From Dokdonia pacifica (lineage in GTDB: Bacteria > Bacteroidota > Bacteroidia > Flavobacteriales > Flavobacteriaceae), in the NCBI RefSeq assembly GCF_900188275.1, contig NZ_FZNY01000004.1, positions 331,927-395,926 on the forward strand: a stretch of 64,000 bases of DNA. Direction: 5' to 3'. The notes beneath the pieces were generated by a model. It had not been told where the DNA came from and made no database searches. It saw nothing but the letters and a program-made list of their open reading frames with translations. Below, piece after piece: positions 16,732 to 26,844 of this stretch (position 1 is its first letter; every line of letters begins with the position of its first letter). A program made the translations under genes and the position numbers.

Positions 16732-19512
16732 TTGAAACTCACAGTTGTACATACGAAAGAAATAGACGGTATCGAATTGAGATTCGATACTGAACTACCT
16801 ATGGCATTAGCTACTCACTTAAAGCAAATGGGTTTTACAACTTATACTAATGCACCTTTAAAATGGTACACAAAATATCATCCTGCATACTTGAGATATG
16901 CAGAAGATTTAAGCAAATCCTTTACTAATGAAAAGCCTTGGCAAGAGGTTTTAGTATATCCATCATTTAAAGCAAATAAAATAAACATCACTTGTAATAA
17001 ATCCAGCAAAGTCATTTTTACACTAGAGAGTATCAAAGAATCTTATGTTGTCTTTGAGTCCTATAAAAAAATAGCCTACACCATTGCAAAACAATTTGCC
17101 GAAAGGCAGTTCGATACGGCTGTATCAAAAATTGAAATTTATCCTCGTAAGTTTAAAACAGAATGTAAAGCACTTTTTGATAAAGGACGCATTATTGTTC
17201 TAGCTAAAACCACAGAGACCTCTTCCAGTGTAGATACTGTTTCATCTGAAATAGTATCTAAAGTTCCTTTAATTATACCTAATGAAAATGAATTGGTAAT
17301 CCCTTTTATATCCCAAGAAATCGAAAGCAAAACCCTAAGTAAAGGTGATGCTAAGGATGCTCTTTTAAATAACAATCAGTCAGATACTTGCGAAGTGTCT
17401 TTTTTAACTCCTACAATTAAAAGTGACGAGCAAAAAACAGTAATAACTAGAGTAACTACTCATTTAGAGAACCAAGATGTGGCACAAAAAACTTCCCATG
17501 ATGAGGCTGGTATATCTTCTATTTCTGAGTATGAAAAAAAACAAGGAAAACTTAGCGAGTTATTAGCAAGCGTCCTTGAAAATTTAAAACAAGAATTTGA
17601 ATCTTTAAAAGATGAGACTATTAAAGATGCAGTAAAGAAAATGACAGGTATTTTAATCGGAGCTGAGGGTGCAACTTCGTATGATTTACAAAAAGAACTT
17701 TCCTTAGAGGCTGTAGGATATTATAGAAAAATAGATGAATCATCTATTCCTACTATTTCAATTCAAATCAAAAGGCTTATTGCCTTTTTTAAACTACCAT
17801 CATTAGATCATGTTAAGAGTAAGGATGTCTCTTTAAAAACACATGAAGAGCAAACTTTAGATAATATGATCATTCCAGATAAAGTCGGAAAGCATTTCGC
17901 TTATGGTAGTATTCGACTTTCTAATCGTTCGCTTTATAAAAAAGAGTATCCGTATTTACAGTCTATTTCAGATACTGCTTTAGAGAACATTAAAGCTACT
18001 TCCTTGTTTGAACTTATGCAATTCCCACATCCAATGGATTATGGCATTGCTGTAAGTCGTCAGGCTTTACTTCGTGTATTTGAAAAACAGGGGGAAGCTA
18101 TTTTCAAAGCATTGGGGTTGCCTACAGCGCTTAACTATCCATATATCAATCTTCATACCCATCACAGAGCGGTACGTCCTCTAGGTGAAGTTATTTCAAA
18201 TAATACGAATAAAAAACAGTGGTGGCACGCCATTGAAAATTACCGCCCTATAAAAGATGCCCATTTAGGGATTGCTCTTATTGAAGAGCAGATAGCCTAT
18301 GAAGAAGAAGTTCAAGAAACCTTAATAAATCCCAATACAGCAAAACCTAAAGGTGCATTAAAAGAAGAATATCAAAGTATAGAGTGGACAATCACGCTTT
18401 TAAAGCAATCAAGAAACAATATTGTTCAGTATATAGAGAGTTTATCAAGTTCTGATCTATCACAAAAAGAGAACACAAAACAAGGCACTACCTATTTAGA
18501 TGAAGTAGTTGCCATTATGCACACCCATTATCATAAAGGGGAACGACTCTCTAAAAAGAAAGTAGAAGCACTTTTAGAGACTACGGGAGCGCCAACTTTA
18601 GGAATGTTATGGGAAGCGGTAGAACTCTCTTGGCTTTTGTGGTATCGTCAGCTATACCTTCAAATTTCGCCTTTTGAAGCGAGTTTAAAAGCGATGATCC
18701 GATTTTGGACGAATGTACAACCGACCTACGCCTATTCGGATAGTAGCAAGGAGAAATATAAGCAGTATTCCACTCCTTGTCTTATAGGTGCTATGCTTGC
18801 TCAGTATACGAATATGAGGCAGGCGGAAGCTGTTTTTGAACCTAGTGCAGGCAATGGACTGTTGCTTGTGGGGGCAAAACCGCACAAGACGGTAACCAAC
18901 GAGATTGATACTTCACGTTTGGCTTCACTTAAATTTCAGCGATTTTCAGAAGTACACGCTTTAAATGCTTCCGAGCCTTTTCCAGAAAAATGGAAACATC
19001 ACTTTGATGTGATGGTCACTAATCCGCCCTTTGCGAGATGGGAAGAAGATCGTTTTGATAAAAACCGAATCGTAGCTAAATATTTCAATAAGCATTATGA
19101 ATTAGCAAGCTTTATGCGCTTAGAGCATTTAATGGCAGGATTAGCCCTTGATACCCTTAAGGATACAGGCAAATCAGGGATTATCATTATGGGACATTTC
19201 GTTTACGGCAAAGATGGTCATATTATGAGATACGCCCCTTTTTATAAGTGGTTATATCGTCACTACATCGTTGATGATGTTATCAATCTTAATGGGTTTA
19301 CCCTTTATAATAAACAAGGAGCAACTCCTCGAATGATGCTCATTTTAGTAGGGGGTCGTAAAAAGACACCAAGTATGACCATCCCCACAAGACAAACCCA
19401 CCCTCAATTAGAAGCCATTATAGATAGCTATCAGGCTTTATGGCTACGGATCAAATCCCATATAGACCCTTTAAAAAAATTAATAGAACAATTAAAAATT
19501 GCAAACAGATGA
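16732..19512 (+). CDS. N6-adenine DNA methyltransferase-like protein of the mobile element
   Basis: 926 aa from a TTG start; the N-terminus (LTVVHTKEIDGIELRF) looks genuine and the next ATG is at 16801. The C-terminal third is a Rossmann methylase with SAM motif FEPSAGNG (about residue 701) and catalytic motif TNPPF (about 761). The middle is a long helical region without recognised domains. Large methylases of this kind are commonly found next to Strawberry-notch helicases on phages and plasmids, where the pair is thought to act on the element's own DNA. First gene of a tight operon with the next gene overlapping (ATGA). Confidence 0.82.
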   Translation: MKLTVVHTKEIDGIELRFDTELPMALATHLKQMGFTTYTNAPLKWYTKYHPAYLRYAEDLSKSFTNEKPWQEVLVYPSFKANKINITCNKSSKVIFTLESIKESYVVFESYKKIAYTIAKQFAERQFDTAVSKIEIYPRKFKTECKALFDKGRIIVLAKTTETSSSVDTVSSEIVSKVPLIIPNENELVIPFISQEIESKTLSKGDAKDALLNNNQSDTCEVSFLTPTIKSDEQKTVITRVTTHLENQDVAQKTSHDEAGISSISEYEKKQGKLSELLASVLENLKQEFESLKDETIKDAVKKMTGILIGAEGATSYDLQKELSLEAVGYYRKIDESSIPTISIQIKRLIAFFKLPSLDHVKSKDVSLKTHEEQTLDNMIIPDKVGKHFAYGSIRLSNRSLYKKEYPYLQSISDTALENIKATSLFELMQFPHPMDYGIAVSRQALLRVFEKQGEAIFKALGLPTALNYPYINLHTHHRAVRPLGEVISNNTNKKQWWHAIENYRPIKDAHLGIALIEEQIAYEEEVQETLINPNTAKPKGALKEEYQSIEWTITLLKQSRNNIVQYIESLSSSDLSQKENTKQGTTYLDEVVAIMHTHYHKGERLSKKKVEALLETTGAPTLGMLWEAVELSWLLWYRQLYLQISPFEASLKAMIRFWTNVQPTYAYSDSSKEKYKQYSTPCLIGAMLAQYTNMRQAEAVFEPSAGNGLLLVGAKPHKTVTNEIDTSRLASLKFQRFSEVHALNASEPFPEKWKHHFDVMVTNPPFARWEEDRFDKNRIVAKYFNKHYELASFMRLEHLMAGLALDTLKDTGKSGIIIMGHFVYGKDGHIMRYAPFYKWLYRHYIVDDVINLNGFTLYNKQGATPRMMLILVGGRKKTPSMTIPTRQTHPQLEAIIDSYQALWLRIKSHIDPLKKLIEQLKIANR

Positions 19513-19934
19513 TATTTTATAATCCACAACTCATAACTGATACCGATAGCGCAACACTATTTTGTGTTCAAAACGGCACAGCTTTTAATCAGTACGACGA
19601 TCATTACTCAGGTATTTACCTCCACCTTTTTAATCTCATTGAAAAAGCTATAGAGCAAAAAGAAAACGTTTCTGGACTGATTGAAGACTATTTAGAACTT
19701 CCTTATTCAGGTAGCGAAAATACAGATGATTTAACAGCTTTTATTTTTTACAGTGACCGTATGAATAATGCACTGGCAACCCTTCGCGGTCGTTGGGGTA
19801 CTTATGATCCTAGCGTTGAAGAGAATACTCTTACCACCGCCTCGGACGTTAGCAAACAAGAAGCGATACAGCGCTATAGCTACACCACTTTGCGTAGTTT
19901 TTTAGAAGCATTAACCACTATTGAACTTGACTGA
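19509..19934 (+). CDS. hypothetical protein between methylase and helicase
   Basis: 141 aa from the ATG at 19509, which overlaps the methylase stop (ATGA); a longer frame reaches 19440 but would overlap the methylase by 73 bases. Soluble, with no recognised motif. Ends one base before the helicase ATG at 19936, so translational coupling is likely. It could be an accessory subunit of the methylase/helicase pair. Confidence 0.7.
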   Translation: MIFYNPQLITDTDSATLFCVQNGTAFNQYDDHYSGIYLHLFNLIEKAIEQKENVSGLIEDYLELPYSGSENTDDLTAFIFYSDRMNNALATLRGRWGTYDPSVEENTLTTASDVSKQEAIQRYSYTTLRSFLEALTTIELD

Positions 19935-19935
19935 T

Positions 19936-22900
19936 ATGCAAGAGATCGCTTTAAAGGAAGTGATAGATACTTCCGTAGATACAGAGGCGCTTGTAAGTTC
20001 TAAAAGCGCACTAACGCCCTATGTAGTAAAATCAGATGCTTCCTATGTGATGGATACCTTAGTGCCTCGCAACTTAGCTTTTGAAACCCAAGTAGCCCTT
20101 ACGAGAATCGTAAGAGAGTACGGAAATATTGATCACTTGGTACGCGATAGATTACGCTATAACTCCTTGGAGGATCTTTGGAAAGCCTTTAGCGCGGAAC
20201 AAGTAGATGCTATCGGACTGTATTTAAAACAGTTTGATATGGGTAAGAGTCTGATTATTGCAGATGCAACGGGTATAGGAAAAGGTCGTGAAGCAGCAGG
20301 CGTGATCCGTCACAGCGTAATGGAAGGATATTTGCCCATATTCTTTACACAAAAGGTAAAACTATTTTCAGATATCTACAGAGATTTAAAGGCAATTGAT
20401 CTAACAGGGATTGATCCCTTTATCTTAAATACGGATAGTCAGGCAAAGATTAAAGATAGTGATGGAAGTGTTGTTTTCACTTCTTTATCATCGTCAGAAC
20501 AAAAGGAATTACTTACTCACTTAGAAACGGTACCTACTGATAGTGATAGAGCTATTGCCTATTACAAATCTATTGGCAGAGATCTGCCTGATCCTGATAC
20601 CTACCCTGAACTTACCATTACTCATGTGATTGATCATGTGCCGAGTGAATATGATATGATCTTTTCTACCTACTCTCAATTACAATCGGCAGCACCTTAT
20701 AAATATCTATGGTTAAAATCTATTTGTGAGCAAATTCAACTAGGAAATTCTCGATTTAAAGGAGTGGTATTTGTACTAGATGAATGCCATACCATCGGAT
20801 CACATGAAACCCTTATTGGTAAATCCATGTTATCCCTTTTATCACTATCGCATTCGTGTTGTTTTTTAAGTGCCACCTTTGCTAAATACCCAGAGGTGAT
20901 GCCGATTTACGCGGGATATACAGCGATAGCTGAAGCCAAATTAAGTAATGACGCTTTTGTACGCTCCATGAAATCAGGCGGACTTGCCCTGCAAGAGATT
21001 ATCTCGCCCAATTTAGCTGAGATGGGACAGCTTATTAGCCGTCAACGCTCTAGTGAGGGGATAGAAACATTTTATGAGGTACTAGATCAAGAACCAGAGC
21101 GCAGTTTGCACAGAAAGCAAGTGGATCGGATTATAAAGATCATGCGCCGTATTGCTTCTTTTGAGAGTCAATACTTAAATAGTCGTTTTGCTGTCATTCA
21201 CTCTAAGGCAAAAAATTCAGGCGATAAAACCAGACAAAAACCAAGGAATTTAGGAGTGAAACAAAGTCCTTATTTCTCTCGAGTTTTTGGAATTGTAGAT
21301 CAAATGTTATTTGCGCTCAAAGCGGAGTCCGTGGCTAAAAAGACCATCGCATTACTTGAGCAAGATAAAAAAGTAGTGATCGCTTTTAAAAGCACAATGG
21401 GCGCATTTTTAAATGATTTGCAATTAGGATCAGGAGATACCATCCCTAAAGCAGATTTAGATTTTGTCCATGTTTTACAAAAAGGGCTTGACAGTATTTT
21501 TAGCTATAGCTATACTACCATAGATAATATCAAAACACGAGAGCGTATCCCTTTAGAGGATTTACCCTTAGATGCACAAAAGGCTTATCAGACTTTAAAG
21601 GAGGACATTCGTAAAGAGCGATCAGGTCTTATCATATCCCCGATTGATATTTTAATTGATCTTATTACAAAGACCAAGAAACCGAAAACCTTGGGAGGAC
21701 ACAAGGAGTCTTATTTTAGGGTTGGCGAAGTAACAGGACGTAAACAGCGCCTTGTTTTTGATGGGGATCAGGCGATTGTACAGTCCTTTCGATCCAATTC
21801 AGAAAAAGCCTTTCGTTTGTTTAATTCAGGAGAATATGATGTCTTATTAATCAATCAAAGCGGAAGTACAGGTGCTTCGGCCCACGCATCCAAGGATTTT
21901 AAAGATCAGCGTAAACGGGCGTTACTGATGCATCAATTTGAACTTGATATTAATACCGTGGTTCAAATCTTAGGAAGGGTCAACCGTACAGGGCAAGTGG
22001 TCTTACCAGAGTACTATTACATCACTTCGGATATTCCTATGGAAGCTCGGCTTATGACGATGCTTAAAGCCAAACTAAAAACTTTAGATGCGAATACCAC
22101 AGGATCACAGAAAACACGTGATGATACCTTAAAGAGCCCTGATTTTTTAAATAAATATGGAGACACGGTTGCACACGCATGGATCAAAGAACATCCGGAA
22201 CTCATGCCTGATTTGGGCTATCCAAATCATAGTAAAGTAAAAGATGATAACGGGTATTCTCGCTATGTATTAAATCCTGAAAAGCATGGGGCTATTCGCC
22301 AATTAACAGGGCGTGCGGGATTACTACTAGTCAAAGATCAACAAAGCTTATATGATGAATTACTCTCACGTTATAAAGATCAAATCCAATTAGAAAAACA
22401 GCAAGGGACTTATGATTTAGAGGTGGAGTTTTTACAACTTGACGCAGAGGTACAAAAACGTTTTTTATTTCATAAAGGTGTAGGTGGTCTAAGTGCTTTT
22501 GGTCGTGATACCGTTCGAGAGCAGACGATTGTAAATAACCTAAACCGTCCTTTTACACTACAACAAGTAGAGATGCGAATCTTAAAAACATTGGGAGGCA
22601 AACCCCCTGAGACCGTTCAGGCGCAACTACTTGCTGAGATCGCTTTGGAATATCCTAAAATGGTTGCCCAAAGAGAGCTTGCTAAAAAAGAAAGTATTGA
22701 GAAGCTCAGTACTCAAATGCTGGAGTATCAATTAAAAAAAGAGCTTAGTAAGCAGGATGAACAAGAGGTAACACTACTGAAAGAAATCATAGATGAAAAA
22801 CAGCAGGGTTTACAGAAATATATAGAGCAATTAGAAACTACACGCAAACGTATTGAATCCCATATTGGATTTTGGCACATTGGCGATGCGGTCAAAGTCC

Positions 22901-24192
22901 CATCAAGCTATAGCGCTTCTATAGCGCCTTCTTGGGGCGTATTCTTAGGAGTAAGTATGGGTAAGAGCGCCAAAAACCCCTATACCCTTGGCAATGTTCG
23001 ATTAAATTTTGCTGTAACCGATAGCCGTAAAGCATTGAGTGTTTCATTACAGCATGGAGGAGACGCTGATTTATTGAATGGTATTTTTAAAGAAAGTAAA
23101 TCCACTGCAATTACAGAAAGAGAACAAGAAGAGGTGCTTACCCTATGGAATGAGCGTATTAAAGAGGCATCGGTAAAGCGAGAACAGCGCCAAATTCTAA
23201 CAGAGAACATTCTAGCCTCGGCAAGTCATATTGATGGTAAAAACAGACTCATTAAATACAATACTAAAGAGGGGGCAATCCAAAGCGGTATTCTCTTATC
23301 AAGGGATACAGATGCTTCTTCTTATAGTCAAAGTAGCTATCCCATTAGTGAGGGGTTACATAAGATTACTGCTCTTAACATTGGAGGCTATTTCAAGGCG
23401 AATGACAATAAGGTGCGCTTTGTAAAAACAAGTGCTACCACCTTTGATGTGTTTCTAGAAAAGAAAGCATTTTATAAAGCGATTATTGATCCTGAACTTC
23501 AGAAACTATTGACCCTAAGAATGGGAGCCGATTCTAATGAATTACCCGATTTCGTGCAAAATGGAAATGAAATGACAGGAGGTGTATCGTTATCTAATCT
23601 CCCTTTATTTTTAAACAAACTCAATGACTACGGAGTGTATTACTTGGATAGTACAAAACAGGTTAAGGAGCTAAAAGAAGAAAACGAAAAAGACTGGGAG
23701 TCGCGGACTCAGCGGTCAGACAAACGCTATGTCTATGAATTGGGGACGGCGTACGGCAAATCAAGTCATCCAAGTGCAGGCTTTGAAAACTTCTTTGAAG
23801 GCGATGCTAGCTACCCGTTAGGACGTGTGGTGTATAACAGACGTCTTTCAGATAAAGAGCGGTATAATTTCACTTTGATTCCGGTATTTAAAAACGCTAC
23901 GGAGTCCTACACTTTATGGAAAAATGCTAGTAGTGATACAAAGGTACTAACAGACTATTTAGCCCTTATAGATACCCTTGCGGATGTGCCACTTTTTAAA
24001 GCCATAGAAACATTAGGATATTTCATTTTGAACCATCCCCATGAGAGTGGTAATAGAGAATTTGTTTTTGGTAGGTACACTGCTTTAGAACTTGGAAAGG
24101 CATCTTACAACGAAGAAATTGGAGAATTAACACCACTTACAGAGTTTGTAGCCAAATTACAATTAAACAAAGAATTAGAAGAAATAGTATGA
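19936..24192 (+). CDS. Strawberry-notch-type superfamily 2 helicase
   Basis: About 1418 aa. ATG 19936 is preferred; an in-frame TTG lies at 19921. Walker A is ATGIGKGREAAG (about residue 112) and the DEAH-like box is VLDECH (about 280). The C-terminal helicase half has QSGSTGASAH and QILGRVNRTGQ (about 650-680). This is the SBNO/AAA_34 + Helicase_C_4 arrangement. The last 600 residues hold a coiled coil (about 910-980) and unrecognised domains. Such helicases are frequent in giant phages and conjugative plasmids and are presumed to act in replication or DNA entry. The stop overlaps the AAA gene (ATGA). Confidence 0.88.
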   Translation: MQEIALKEVIDTSVDTEALVSSKSALTPYVVKSDASYVMDTLVPRNLAFETQVALTRIVREYGNIDHLVRDRLRYNSLEDLWKAFSAEQVDAIGLYLKQFDMGKSLIIADATGIGKGREAAGVIRHSVMEGYLPIFFTQKVKLFSDIYRDLKAIDLTGIDPFILNTDSQAKIKDSDGSVVFTSLSSSEQKELLTHLETVPTDSDRAIAYYKSIGRDLPDPDTYPELTITHVIDHVPSEYDMIFSTYSQLQSAAPYKYLWLKSICEQIQLGNSRFKGVVFVLDECHTIGSHETLIGKSMLSLLSLSHSCCFLSATFAKYPEVMPIYAGYTAIAEAKLSNDAFVRSMKSGGLALQEIISPNLAEMGQLISRQRSSEGIETFYEVLDQEPERSLHRKQVDRIIKIMRRIASFESQYLNSRFAVIHSKAKNSGDKTRQKPRNLGVKQSPYFSRVFGIVDQMLFALKAESVAKKTIALLEQDKKVVIAFKSTMGAFLNDLQLGSGDTIPKADLDFVHVLQKGLDSIFSYSYTTIDNIKTRERIPLEDLPLDAQKAYQTLKEDIRKERSGLIISPIDILIDLITKTKKPKTLGGHKESYFRVGEVTGRKQRLVFDGDQAIVQSFRSNSEKAFRLFNSGEYDVLLINQSGSTGASAHASKDFKDQRKRALLMHQFELDINTVVQILGRVNRTGQVVLPEYYYITSDIPMEARLMTMLKAKLKTLDANTTGSQKTRDDTLKSPDFLNKYGDTVAHAWIKEHPELMPDLGYPNHSKVKDDNGYSRYVLNPEKHGAIRQLTGRAGLLLVKDQQSLYDELLSRYKDQIQLEKQQGTYDLEVEFLQLDAEVQKRFLFHKGVGGLSAFGRDTVREQTIVNNLNRPFTLQQVEMRILKTLGGKPPETVQAQLLAEIALEYPKMVAQRELAKKESIEKLSTQMLEYQLKKELSKQDEQEVTLLKEIIDEKQQGLQKYIEQLETTRKRIESHIGFWHIGDAVKVPSSYSASIAPSWGVFLGVSMGKSAKNPYTLGNVRLNFAVTDSRKALSVSLQHGGDADLLNGIFKESKSTAITEREQEEVLTLWNERIKEASVKREQRQILTENILASASHIDGKNRLIKYNTKEGAIQSGILLSRDTDASSYSQSSYPISEGLHKITALNIGGYFKANDNKVRFVKTSATTFDVFLEKKAFYKAIIDPELQKLLTLRMGADSNELPDFVQNGNEMTGGVSLSNLPLFLNKLNDYGVYYLDSTKQVKELKEENEKDWESRTQRSDKRYVYELGTAYGKSSHPSAGFENFFEGDASYPLGRVVYNRRLSDKERYNFTLIPVFKNATESYTLWKNASSDTKVLTDYLALIDTLADVPLFKAIETLGYFILNHPHESGNREFVFGRYTALELGKASYNEEIGELTPLTEFVAKLQLNKELEEIV

Positions 24193-25154
24193 TGACAACT
24201 AAGCGATATAAACAGTTAAAATTGGATATTCCAGAGATCGATCAAATCCCAAATTTTATGAAGATTTTGGATGATTTGATTTGGGGTAATAACGTCTTTT
24301 TAGTCGGATCGGCAGGAACAGGAAAAACCACCTTAGCCGAGAAGGTAAGTTATTCGCTGTTTGGTCGGCACGAACGTGATAAAAAGGAGCTTCCCTATAT
24401 CACGATTAATTGCAGTCAATGGACTTCCCCTACGGAGATTAAAGGTGGGCAAACCATGACGGGTTATAAAGAAGGCGCGCTTATAGAGGCATGGCGTGAT
24501 GGTAAAATCCTGATTTTAGATGAAATGCCCAAGCTTGATCCTAATACGGCAAGTCTGCTTAATGATGCCCTAGCCAAAAGCGCGAGTGAAGAGGCGGTTA
24601 TTTTTAATGGTCTGAACGAGCCGATTACAAAACATCCCCATTTCGGATGTATCGCCACAGGAAATACCACAGGGAAAGGATTTAGTAAACACTATGTGGG
24701 AAATAGTAAGCAAGATGCTTCTCTTATTGATCGCTTTAGTGGTTGTATTTACCATGTTGGTTTTAATGAGAAACTAGAAAAAGCACTTATATATCCTACC
24801 CTTGTAACGCATTGCCAAGCCATTCGTTCCGCTATTTTACGGTATGAAGCGAAAGATGCTTCGGATGATAGCACAGAGGATATTATGACCCTTCGTACCA
24901 TGCTCAATTTACAACGCTCTTACGTGCTAGAGATGTTTCGTGAAATGGGAATTGAAGATTCGAGTCATACTCGGTTTACCAATTATCAAAATGGGAAGAC
25001 ATTGCGCGATTCACTAGATAGTTATTTCTGGATCATGAATAGCGAAAAAGCAAAAAAGATAAAGGCAGAAGTAAGTTATGATGGTTTTGTCAATACCTAC
25101 AAATCTGCACAGGCTAAAACGGAGTTTTCAAAAGAATATAAAAGACGTGGATAA
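24189..25154 (+). CDS. MoxR/CobS-like AAA ATPase
   Basis: 321 aa. Walker A is GSAGTGKT (residues 40-47), Walker B ILILDEMPK (about 106-114), with a sensor-like IATGNTTG and an arginine finger region at LIDRFSG. This AAA_5 type usually partners a VWA-domain protein as a chaperone-like pair, and the next gene indeed looks VWA-like. The start overlaps the helicase stop. Likely role: remodelling of a replication or assembly complex (inference). Confidence 0.85.
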   Translation: MMTTKRYKQLKLDIPEIDQIPNFMKILDDLIWGNNVFLVGSAGTGKTTLAEKVSYSLFGRHERDKKELPYITINCSQWTSPTEIKGGQTMTGYKEGALIEAWRDGKILILDEMPKLDPNTASLLNDALAKSASEEAVIFNGLNEPITKHPHFGCIATGNTTGKGFSKHYVGNSKQDASLIDRFSGCIYHVGFNEKLEKALIYPTLVTHCQAIRSAILRYEAKDASDDSTEDIMTLRTMLNLQRSYVLEMFREMGIEDSSHTRFTNYQNGKTLRDSLDSYFWIMNSEKAKKIKAEVSYDGFVNTYKSAQAKTEFSKEYKRRG

Positions 25155-26154
25155 AGACCCAATCATACATACCCATTCGTATCAAAAAACGCGCTTTCAG
25201 TATGTTCGTTTTGCAAGTCCTGGAGGCTATCACAGTTTTGTCCAAAAACAATCTCAAAAGCTATTTATAGGCAATCAGCAAAGTTTAGAGAATATTGTTA
25301 AAAACGCTAAAGATCGTATTCGTACATCAAGTGATTGGTATGGAAATCCTTCGCCAAATTCCATAAGGGATTTAGAGGAGCATCACTACTTTGGAAAAAT
25401 GGAACTTTTAGAGGTCATCGCGCCAAAAATAAAAAAGGAGCTTACTCGCTACACAGACCTTGTGCAAGAGAGTCTGTTAAAACGCCCACAGCTTAGCGCT
25501 AACAGCAAGGGATTAGGGGTATTCTCCTTTGATCGGGCGATGATGGGACTCTATAAAATACCACTTTCAAAAAATGCATCGCCACTAGAGAAATATACTC
25601 ACGGACTTAAAATTGAATTAGGAAAAGACAAGGCAACCACAGTTAAAAACACGCATCTTTATTTTGAAAATAAGTCAGCTTCCAAACCAACGCTCACCCT
25701 AACGGTATTAGCAGGGGCGAATGCCAATACCAAAGGGGATGCTCTTTATTACGTTGGCATTGCGGTAGCACTTCTTACCGAGTATTTGGAAAGCTGTCAT
25801 ATTGCGGTGGCTATTGATGTGCTAATCGGTACTTCTTTTGGAGTCCATACCCTTGTATCTGCTATTAGAGTGAAACGTTTTGAAGACCCATTAGATACCA
25901 ATCAATTGTTGGTATTAGCAAGTGATCCAAGATACTTTCGATTCAATGGCTTTAAAGGGCTTATTGCACTGTCCGATTATTGCGGAGTCAATATTCCTGA
26001 TACCCTTGGAAAAATCGATGATAGGATTACGAGTGCCTACATGGAATACACGGCAAACACCCTATTATTTAATCAAAGTTATTCTATAGATCGAGCCGTG
26101 AAAGAAGTCTCACGAATCTTATTAGAATACACTAAAAAAGTAAAAACAAGATGA
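25147..26154 (+). CDS. VWA-like partner of the AAA ATPase
   Basis: About 335 aa from GTG 25147, which slightly overlaps the AAA stop (25152-25154). An ATG at 25078 would give 358 aa but with a 77-base overlap. The C-terminal half shows a CobT/VWA pattern: TLTLTVLAGANANTKGDALYYVGIAVALLTEYLE, then AIDVLIGTSFG. The MIDAS DxSxS is degenerate (LAGANAN), so metal binding is doubtful. MoxR-VWA pairs are known; in phages similar CobS/CobT-like genes occur next to replication genes. It overlaps the next gene by 4 bases. Confidence 0.65.
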   Translation: MDKDPIIHTHSYQKTRFQYVRFASPGGYHSFVQKQSQKLFIGNQQSLENIVKNAKDRIRTSSDWYGNPSPNSIRDLEEHHYFGKMELLEVIAPKIKKELTRYTDLVQESLLKRPQLSANSKGLGVFSFDRAMMGLYKIPLSKNASPLEKYTHGLKIELGKDKATTVKNTHLYFENKSASKPTLTLTVLAGANANTKGDALYYVGIAVALLTEYLESCHIAVAIDVLIGTSFGVHTLVSAIRVKRFEDPLDTNQLLVLASDPRYFRFNGFKGLIALSDYCGVNIPDTLGKIDDRITSAYMEYTANTLLFNQSYSIDRAVKEVSRILLEYTKKVKTR

Positions 26155-26459
26155 ACCTATCAAAAGAAAGCATACAAAAGCTAATGGGTTATGGGATAAC
26201 TATTCAAAAGAATTGTAAGGAGTCATGTTTTGAATTTCAGATTATGACCTCACCCTTGTTTAAAGATACACTGATCCTTCGTTGGCTGGAAATTGATATT
26301 AGCGATATAGAGCGTCCTATTCAGTGTTATCGGTATCGCTGTTTTGATCTGGACGGAACTTCGCAAAACTGTTCGATCCATTATACAAATGCGCAAGAAG
26401 CTAACGCCTTTTTTAAGAGCCTAGAGGCTCATTACAAACTAGATTTTGCCACAGAGTAG
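26151..26459 (+). CDS. hypothetical protein, 102 aa
   Basis: Not recognised. Soluble, beta-rich centre (DTLILRWLEIDISDI ... YRYRCFDLDG) with a helical end. The start overlaps the VWA-like gene (ATGA), so it belongs to the same operon. Confidence 0.65.
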   Translation: MNLSKESIQKLMGYGITIQKNCKESCFEFQIMTSPLFKDTLILRWLEIDISDIERPIQCYRYRCFDLDGTSQNCSIHYTNAQEANAFFKSLEAHYKLDFATE

Positions 26460-26486
26460 TTTGGCGAATCACTAAATGAAATAACT

Positions 26487-26843
26487 ATGTATAGACTACA
26501 AGAGATAAAACCGAGTGTCCTTCGAGGGATACCTATTACAAATGAACAAGAGATCATTCATCAAACAGGAAGTCCATTGAGACTAGAAGATGGATATGCC
26601 CTTATAAAAAAGCAAACGGAGCATTTTACCATTGATGATCCACTTGCTAAAGAGGCAGATCGATTGCTGTTTGAATTGGTAGAGAAACATCGTAAAAATA
26701 CGGCTAAAGAGCCAATCAAAAGATCAAAGAGTAAAGTGACACCATTACTTAGCAAAGAAGCGATTCAGATTCGAGAGAATGAACGCCTGCGTGCTATACG
26801 GCTTTTGAAACTCAAATTAACCCTAACCCCTAAAAGCGCATAA
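26487..26843 (+). CDS. hypothetical basic protein, 118 aa
   Basis: Not recognised. The N-terminal half is mixed; the C-terminal half is a charged helix (LLFELVEKHRKN ... IRENERLRAIRLLKLK), which could be a coiled coil. It starts 27 bases after the previous gene and ends one base before the next start. Confidence 0.65.
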   Translation: MYRLQEIKPSVLRGIPITNEQEIIHQTGSPLRLEDGYALIKKQTEHFTIDDPLAKEADRLLFELVEKHRKNTAKEPIKRSKSKVTPLLSKEAIQIRENERLRAIRLLKLKLTLTPKSA

Positions 26844-26844
26844 G

